Below, in pieces: positions 31,290 through 35,877 of a stretch of DNA of 35,877 nucleotides (within the stretch, counting starts at the first letter, position 1; the number at the start of each line of letters is the position of its first letter). A model generated the notes under the pieces. The model did not search any database and was not told the origin of the DNA. It saw only the letters and a program-made list of their open reading frames with translations. The position numbers were made by a program, and so were the translations under genes. Source of the DNA: an uncultured bacterium (lineage in GTDB: Bacteria; Cyanobacteriota; Vampirovibrionia; Gastranaerophilales; Gastranaerophilaceae); NCBI GenBank assembly GCA_949296245.1, contig CASFNW010000020.1, positions 1 through 35,877 on the forward strand, read 5' to 3'.

Positions 31290-31407
31290 CTAGCGGCAGC
31301 CGGAGTAAAGCCTTGAAAGACTTTCAGAAATAGAAACACTAAGGGCATAACTTAATATCGGCGATGCAAAAGTTTTTTCAAAAACTTAACAAAAGCCGAA
31401 TTGCTGC
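31290..31407 (+). other. Structured spacer F between rpsM and rpsK
   Basis: GCAGC (31296-31300) and GCTGC (31403-31407) can close a domain containing TCGGC (31358-31362) / GCCGA (31395-31399) and AAGTTTTT (31370-31377) / AAAAACTT (31380-31387). Unlike A, B and C in sequence, but likewise a folded, roughly 170-base gap where such operons usually have a few dozen bases. Confidence 0.45.
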
Positions 31408-31458
31408 AAAGACACCGGATTACAGTTATAACAAGAGTAATAATTAAAGGAAATAAAA

Positions 31459-31845
31459 ATGGCAAGACCAGTAAAAACTAAAAAGAAAGAAAAAAAGAAT
31501 GTATTGCAGGGTGTTGTACATATTCAATCAACATTCAACAATACAATCGTAACTTCTTGCGATACTCAGGGTAATGCTATTGCCTGGGCATCTGCAGGCG
31601 GCTGCGGATTTAAAGGTGCAAGAAAAGGCACTCCGTTTGCTGCTCAATCAGCAGCAGCTCTGGTTGCAAAAAAATCTGTAGACCAGGGAATGAAAAAAGT
31701 AGAAGTATATATTAAAGGACCTGGCTCAGGTCGTGAAACAGCTATCAGAGCTATTCAGGCAGCAGGTCTGGAAATTACTTTAATCAAAGACGTTACTCCG
31801 ATTCCTCACAACGGATGCCGTCCGCCTAAGAAGAGAAGAGTATAG
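31459..31845 (+). CDS. rpsK: 30S ribosomal protein S11
   Basis: 128 residues, normal for S11. [53 protein letters not shown] and the C-terminal [20 protein letters not shown] are family signatures. It forms the 30S platform. AAAGGAAATAAAA precedes the ATG. Confidence 0.97.
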   Translation: MARPVKTKKKEKKNVLQGVVHIQSTFNNTIVTSCDTQGNAIAWASAGGCGFKGARKGTPFAAQSAAALVAKKSVDQGMKKVEVYIKGPGSGRETAIRAIQAAGLEITLIKDVTPIPHNGCRPPKKRRV

Positions 31846-31852
31846 CGGATTT

Positions 31853-31980
31853 TGTGCGGCTGTGGAGTTGACCGAAAGGGAACGAACAGCCATGCGAGTG
31901 GGTTTTTCGAAGTGAAAAATTTTAGAATAAAAATTTGAAACGAAGTGCAAAAACACACGAGCGCCAATAATCCAAGATAA
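31853..31980 (+). other. Structured intergenic element A between rpsK and rpsD
   Basis: GGCTGT (about 31858) pairs with ACAGCC (31886-31891), enclosing GTT/AAC and a CC-GAAA-GG tetraloop. Then GCGA (31894-31897) and GTGGGTTTTT (31898-31907) face AAAAACACAC (31949-31958) and GAGC (31959-31962), a 9-of-10 stem preceded by a tandem G-A mismatch, with AAATTTT/AAAATTT at the tip. The minus strand of 35757-35877 is a second copy, sharing CGAACAGCCATG, AGAATAAAAATTTGAAA and CAATAATCCAAGA. Confidence 0.6.
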
Positions 31981-32031
31981 AACAACTTCTCGCAAAGTTA
32001 AGTAAAATTTAAGAAAACAAAGGAGTCTAAA

Positions 32032-32529
32032 TTGGCTAAATATACAGGACCTTCAAATAAATTATTCCGTAACTACGGTGTTACGGACTTATCTAACAGA
32101 AAGTTGGTTTCTTCTTTGAGACAGACTCAGTTTGCAAAATATTATAACAAAGCTGCAAGAACAAAAGGCGTTACAGGTACTGTTCTTTTACAGTTCTTGG
32201 AATCAAGACTTGACAACATATTGTTCAGAGCAGGTTTTGCAACTACAAGAAAACAGGCAAGACAGATTGTAAACCACGGTCATGTACTTGTTAACGGCAA
32301 AAAAGTTGATATTCCATCATACCTAGTTAAAGCAGGCGACGAAATCACAATCAGAAGCAGAAGTGCTGAATTCGTTAAAACTGTTATGGAACCGTTAGAT
32401 GTAGCTGCTCCTCAATGGATGACAGTTGATGCTAACGCTCAAAAAATCGTATTTGACAGAATTCCGGAAAGAGAAGAACTTGATCCAGAATTTAAAGAAC
32501 AGTTAGTAATTGAGTACTACTCAAAATAA
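32032..32529 (+). CDS. rpsD: 30S ribosomal protein S4, shortened N-terminal domain
   Basis: 165 residues against about 200 for most bacterial S4. MAKYTGPSNKLFRNYGVTDL at the start and KGVTGTVLLQFLESRLDNILFRAGFATTRKQARQIVNHGHVLVNGKKVDIPSYLVKAGDEI (the S4 RNA-binding domain) are clear. The segment between, with the zinc-finger or its replacement and the PPGQHG region, is missing about 35 residues. S4 nucleates 30S assembly and often autoregulates. The start is TTG at 32032, with AAAGGAG seven bases upstream. Cyanobacteria normally keep rpsD elsewhere, so its place between rpsK and rpoA is notable. Confidence 0.93.
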   Translation: MAKYTGPSNKLFRNYGVTDLSNRKLVSSLRQTQFAKYYNKAARTKGVTGTVLLQFLESRLDNILFRAGFATTRKQARQIVNHGHVLVNGKKVDIPSYLVKAGDEITIRSRSAEFVKTVMEPLDVAAPQWMTVDANAQKIVFDRIPEREELDPEFKEQLVIEYYSK

Positions 32530-32571
32530 TCCACATAAAGTCCGAATAAAATTAAATTAGGAGAAAAACAG

Positions 32572-33561
32572 ATGGAATTAAAAATTAAAAACGTAACAAC
32601 AACAACCGGTTCTGACGGTTCACAATACGGTAAATTTTCAATCGAACCGTTAGAAAGAGGTTTTGGTAATACAATCGGAAACGCACTGAGACGTGTTTTG
32701 TTATCTTCTCTGGAAGGTGCAGCTGTTACTGCAGTGAGAATCGAAGGTATTACGCACGAATACACTGCTATTCCGGGTATTGTTGAAGACGTTATTGATA
32801 TAATGTTGAATCTTAAAGGCATGGTTGTTAAGACGGATTCTAAAGAACCGCAGCAGTTAAGATTGGACATTGACAGACCCGGCCCTGTTCTGGCTTCAGA
32901 TATTCAGCTCCCTGCAGGTGTAAAAATCGTTAACCCTGACTGGTTGATTTGTACAGTAGCAGAAGGCGGTTCTATCCACGCTGATATCGTAGTAGAAACA
33001 GGCAAAGGATACATTGCTCACGATGTATTAAAAGACAACAACGGTTCTATGCCGATTGATATGCTGCCTATCGACGCAACATTTATGCCTATCAAACGAG
33101 TAAGCTACAATGTAGAAAACACACGTGTAGGCGATGTTACAGACTTTGACAAATTAAATCTTGAAATCTGGTCAAACGGTTCTGTAGACGTAAATGTTGC
33201 ATTGTCTCAGGCTGCAAATATCTTAATTGAACACTTTATGCAGATTGCAGCTATCACAGGAACACCTGTAATAACTATGCCTCAAGCAGCAAGCCCTGTT
33301 GTTGAAGAAGAAGTTGTTGCTGACACAAGTGCTCCTACAATCTCAATTGAAGATTTGGAATTATCTGTAAGAGCTTACAACTGCTTAAAGAGAGCTAGCA
33401 TCAACAATATGGCAGAATTACTTAAAAAATCAGAACATGATTTGTTGAACATTAAAAACTTCGGCAAAAAATCTTCTGATGAAGTTATCGAAAAATTACA
33501 CCAATTCGGTTTAGATCTTATGCCAAATCCGGAAGGTGTAGATATGGACGAGTTGGTATAA
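32572..33561 (+). CDS. rpoA: DNA-directed RNA polymerase alpha subunit
   Basis: 329 residues. The N-terminal assembly domain (about 1-230) has FSIEPLERGFGNTIGNALRRVLLSSLEGAAVTAVRIEGITHEYTAIPGIVEDV; the C-terminal domain (about 265-320) has ELELSVRAYNCLKRA-type helix-hairpin-helix (LELSVRAYNCLKRASINNMAELLKKSEHDLLNIKNFGKKSSDEVIEKL). It nucleates RNA polymerase and contacts UP elements and activators. An acidic linker joins the domains. TAGGAG precedes the ATG. Confidence 0.98.
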   Translation: MELKIKNVTTTTGSDGSQYGKFSIEPLERGFGNTIGNALRRVLLSSLEGAAVTAVRIEGITHEYTAIPGIVEDVIDIMLNLKGMVVKTDSKEPQQLRLDIDRPGPVLASDIQLPAGVKIVNPDWLICTVAEGGSIHADIVVETGKGYIAHDVLKDNNGSMPIDMLPIDATFMPIKRVSYNVENTRVGDVTDFDKLNLEIWSNGSVDVNVALSQAANILIEHFMQIAAITGTPVITMPQAASPVVEEEVVADTSAPTISIEDLELSVRAYNCLKRASINNMAELLKKSEHDLLNIKNFGKKSSDEVIEKLHQFGLDLMPNPEGVDMDELV

Positions 33562-33605
33562 TTCCTCCGAAAAGACAGAAATAATTAAGAAAAAGGATAA
33601 ATAAA

Positions 33606-34043
33606 ATGAGACACCAGTCTAAAAAACATCACTTAGGAAAAGCGCAAGACCAGAGAAATGCCTTGCTGCGTTCTTTAGCGACTGAACTTATTTTGCACGG
33701 TGAAATAAAAACTACAATGGCAAGAGCAAAAGCTCTTAAACCTTATGCAGAAAATATTATTTCTCTTGCAAAACAGGGCACTTTGCATTCAAGAAGATTG
33801 GCTGCAAAATTCATTTTTGACAAAGAAACAGGCAAATTTATGAATTTTGAAACAGGCGAAGTTCTTGAAGGCGTAGAAAAAGCCGATAAAGAAAAGAAAG
33901 CTGTTGCTCAGACAATTTTAAGAAAATTGTTCTCAGAAACAGGCAAAAAATATGCTAACAGAAACGGCGGTTACACAAGAATCTACAGAATGCCTCCAAG
34001 ACGCGGCGATGCTGCAGAAATGGCATTGATTCAGCTGGTGTAG
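33606..34043 (+). CDS. rplQ: 50S ribosomal protein L17 with an internal insertion
   Basis: 145 residues, about 25 longer than typical L17. MRHQSKKHHLGKAQDQRNALLRSLATELILHGEIKTTMARAKALKPYAENIISLAK is canonical, as is KYANRNGGYTRIYRMPPRRGDAAEMALIQLV at the end. Between them, after FIFDKETGKF, an extra segment MNFETGEVLEGVEKADKEK interrupts the usual link to the KLF..RY region. L17 lies on the 50S back side near the exit tunnel. AAAAAGGATAAATAAA precedes the ATG. Confidence 0.95.
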   Translation: MRHQSKKHHLGKAQDQRNALLRSLATELILHGEIKTTMARAKALKPYAENIISLAKQGTLHSRRLAAKFIFDKETGKFMNFETGEVLEGVEKADKEKKAVAQTILRKLFSETGKKYANRNGGYTRIYRMPPRRGDAAEMALIQLV

Positions 34044-34058
34044 CCGGAGAAATCCTCT

Positions 34059-34823
34059 GTGGCAAGATTCGCAGTTGTTGTCGAATATATCGGAACAAAC
34101 TATGCGGGCTCACAGATTCAGCCTGATGAAATTACAATTCAATCAGAGCTGGAAAAAGCACTTAGTACATTGATATCGGGGGGCAAAAATCCCCCCCGCA
34201 TAAAATCTATATTCTCAGGCAGAACTGATGCCGGTGTGCATTCAAAAGGTCAGGTTGTTCATTTTGACTGTGAAAAACCCATTGTTGCTTCAAGGTTTTT
34301 AAACTCGATAAACGGACTCCTTCCTAAAGATATAAGCGTAAAATCTATTCGTCAGGTTGATGATAAATTTCATGCCCAGTTGAGTGCAAAATACCGTGTT
34401 TATCAGTATAAAATTGTAAACAGAAATCAGCGTTCTGTCTGGGACGGACATTCTCTTCTTGTTCGAGAACCCTTAGAGCTTGAAAGAATGAACAAAAGCC
34501 TTTCTTATTTAACAGGAAGTCATGATTTTACTTCTTTTAAATCAGCAAAGGCGTCATCACCCGCTAAAGATTGTATTGTATATAAAGCAAAATGCACAAA
34601 AGACGGTGATTTTATTACTGTTGAAATCGCAGCAAACAGGTTTTTATACAATATGGTCAGGACAATTGTCGGAACTATGCTGATGATAGAACACAATAAA
34701 TTTGAACCCGAATTTATGAAAGAAGTTCTTGAGGCAAAAGACAGAACAAAGGCGGGCCCGACCATTAATCCTGACGGGTTGACACTGGTCGAGGTAGGGT
34801 ATAAACCTTACAAATTACAGTAG
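34059..34823 (+). CDS. truA: tRNA pseudouridine(38-40) synthase TruA
   Basis: 254 residues, normal length. SGRTDAGVHSKGQVVHF contains the catalytic Asp and RTDAGVHA-type motif; YRVYQYKI and RFLYNMVRTIVGTMLMI are conserved. It makes pseudouridine in the tRNA anticodon arm. The start is GTG at 34059 with GGAG about nine bases upstream, 15 bases after rplQ, as in other cyanobacterial-order operons. Confidence 0.95.
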   Translation: MARFAVVVEYIGTNYAGSQIQPDEITIQSELEKALSTLISGGKNPPRIKSIFSGRTDAGVHSKGQVVHFDCEKPIVASRFLNSINGLLPKDISVKSIRQVDDKFHAQLSAKYRVYQYKIVNRNQRSVWDGHSLLVREPLELERMNKSLSYLTGSHDFTSFKSAKASSPAKDCIVYKAKCTKDGDFITVEIAANRFLYNMVRTIVGTMLMIEHNKFEPEFMKEVLEAKDRTKAGPTINPDGLTLVEVGYKPYKLQ

Positions 34824-34859
34824 AACTAAGTAAAAACAATATAAAAGGAAAACTGAAAG

Positions 34860-35297
34860 ATGAAAACATATTCAGCAAAACCTCTTGAAGTTGAAAGAAA
34901 ATGGTATGTAATCGATGCCGAAGGTAAAACTCTCGGCAGATTGGCTACTGTTTGCGCTAACCTTTTAAGAGGCAAATTAAAACCTGAATATACACCTAAC
35001 GTTGATACAGGTGACTTTGTTATCGTTATCAACGCTGATAAAATTCAGGTTACAGGCAACAAAGAAACTGATAAAATTTATTACCACCACACAATGTATC
35101 CGGGCGGATTGAAAGCAATTTCTTTCAAAGCCTTGATGGAAAAAGACCCGACAAAAGCTATTGAAAAAGCTGTAAAAGGTATGCTTCCTCACAATACATT
35201 GGGTGCACAGCAATTTACCAAATTAAAAGTTTACGCAGGTCCTAACCATCCACATGAAGCACAAAAACCTGTAGTATATGAAATGGAGGTTAAATAA
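34860..35297 (+). CDS. rplM: 50S ribosomal protein L13
   Basis: 145 residues, normal for L13. [69 protein letters not shown] is canonical, as is [30 protein letters not shown]. Early 50S assembly protein. AAAGGAAAACTGAAAG precedes the ATG. Its last base overlaps the first base of the rpsI start codon. Confidence 0.97.
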   Translation: MKTYSAKPLEVERKWYVIDAEGKTLGRLATVCANLLRGKLKPEYTPNVDTGDFVIVINADKIQVTGNKETDKIYYHHTMYPGGLKAISFKALMEKDPTKAIEKAVKGMLPHNTLGAQQFTKLKVYAGPNHPHEAQKPVVYEMEVK

Positions 35298-35695
35298 TGG
35301 CTGATAATAAAGTAATTATGGCAACAGGCAGAAGAAAGACCTCTATTGCAGTTGTTAAACTTGTAAAAGGTAAAGGCAGAGTATTTGTTAATGGGAAAAC
35401 ACTCGATGCATATCTCGGCAACAGACCGGCTATGAAGATTTTGGTTTATAAACCGTTAGCTTTGACAGAAAATATGGAAAGCTTTGATGTCAGAGTTAAA
35501 GCTGTAGGCGGCGGTATCTGCTCTCAGGCAGGCGCTATCAGACATGGTATTTCAAGAGCATTGTTGGAATACAATCCTGAATACAGAAGTGTATTGAAAG
35601 CAGAAGGCTTGCTTACAAGAGATGCTCGTGTTAAAGAACGTAAAAAATACGGCAGAAAAAGAGCAAGAAAAAGATTCCAGTTCTCAAAACGTTAA
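35297..35695 (+). CDS. rpsI: 30S ribosomal protein S9
   Basis: 132 residues. [32 protein letters not shown] and [62 protein letters not shown], ending in the conserved SKR tail that contacts the P-site tRNA. Translationally coupled to rplM. Followed by a strong terminator. Confidence 0.97.
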   Translation: MADNKVIMATGRRKTSIAVVKLVKGKGRVFVNGKTLDAYLGNRPAMKILVYKPLALTENMESFDVRVKAVGGGICSQAGAIRHGISRALLEYNPEYRSVLKAEGLLTRDARVKERKKYGRKRARKRFQFSKR

Positions 35696-35723
35696 TCCGA
35701 GAATCTTATCTTATATACAAAAG

Positions 35724-35747
35724 CCGGACATTGCGTCCGGTTTTTTT
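35724..35747 (+). terminator. Terminator of the ribosomal-protein block
   Basis: CCGGAC (35724-35729) pairs with GTCCGG (35735-35740) around a 5-base loop and is followed by seven T, 29 bases after the rpsI stop. Confidence 0.9.
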
Positions 35748-35749
35748 GT

Positions 35750-35877
35750 ATTTCATATTGTCAACAGCCCCCGACTACTTCTTGGATTATTGACGTTCAC
35801 AAGGTCAAGTACTTCATTTCAAATTTTTATTCTAAAAATTTTCCATTTCGTTTACCTTGTTCACATGGCTGTTCGCT
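35750..35877 (-). repeat. Structured intergenic element B (copy of element A, continues past window end)
   Basis: On the minus strand it repeats element A: CGAACAGCC then ATGTGA, AGAATAAAAATTTGAAA and CAATAATCCAAGA. Its variable arms are ACAAGGT (minus strand of 35854-35860) and ACCTTGT (minus strand of 35799-35805), perfectly complementary, flanked by GTGA (35861-35864) and GAAC (35795-35798). Its left end (35750-35780) matches element D at 6675-6705 at 27 of 31 bases. The upstream hairpin lies beyond the window. Confidence 0.6.

Noticed and set aside
30754..31980. Hammerhead ribozyme in elements A, B and C
   Set aside because: The GA/GA face and GAACGUC recall a hammerhead, but the CUGANGA and GAAA core sequences are absent; AUGYGA does not fit.

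Overview
The window is AT-rich and carries a Gram-negative envelope toolkit (autotransporter-like and TolC-type outer-membrane proteins, an OmpH/Skp chaperone, an LptF/LptG permease) together with a ribosomal-protein block in broadly cyanobacterial order (rpsE-rpmD-rplO-secY ... infA-rpmJ-rpsM-rpsK-rpsD-rpoA-rplQ-truA-rplM-rpsI) and a four-domain S1 protein. With the low GC, the anaerobe-type rubredoxin/flavin reductase and several lineage-restricted proteins (for example one starting MMNISFKG), this suggests a non-photosynthetic cyanobacterial relative of the Melainabacteria/Vampirovibrionia, probably a gut Gastranaerophilales. That placement is inference; no rRNA gene is present.

Layout. 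1-1430: end of an outer-membrane beta-barrel protein, an OmpH/Skp chaperone with terminator, and a small XRE regulator with a consensus promoter. 1435-2244: about 800 bases without an intact gene, holding a tandem repeat and a decayed flavodoxin-like fragment. 2245-6616: an EF-hand/pentein (guanidino-modifying) protein, a lineage-type hypothetical, a flavin reductase-rubredoxin fusion and an HNH-like protein. 6675-9959: an intergenic repeat and a tight minus-strand operon of DtxR/MntR-type regulator, HpcH/HpaI aldolase and acetolactate-synthase-like ThDP enzyme. 10224-13474: acyltransferase-3 membrane protein, argS and an unlisted 54-residue ORF. 13741-16832: a multi-span membrane protein, ribosomal protein S1 and a degenerate EF-hand-like protein. 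16835-21060: TolC-type protein, a candidate small RNA, a secreted hypothetical and an EmrB-type MFS exporter. 21157-25710: an envelope operon (zinc-ribbon protein, LptF/LptG, TPR, QueD-like, UppP). 25915-35695: ribosomal proteins, secY, infA, rpoA and truA, interrupted between secY and infA by a minus-strand gene and a 680-base dyad-rich control region.

The most unusual signal is in the spacers of the infA-rpsD sector and just after rpsI. Here lie 85-190-base elements that can fold, at least three of which (30754-30880, 31853-31980, 35750-35877 reversed) share one architecture: a conserved AUGYGA / GARCGYC pair with a tandem G-A mismatch closing a helix whose two arms differ between copies but stay complementary within each copy. 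One of these shares a 31-base terminus (27 matches) with an element at 6675. This looks like a dispersed, structurally conserved RNA or mobile element. Second is a 16-base dyad (GTTAG-N5-CCTAAC) at the 5' ends of a candidate small RNA and of the 13741 gene. Third is a pentein enzyme behind a degenerate EF-hand pair.
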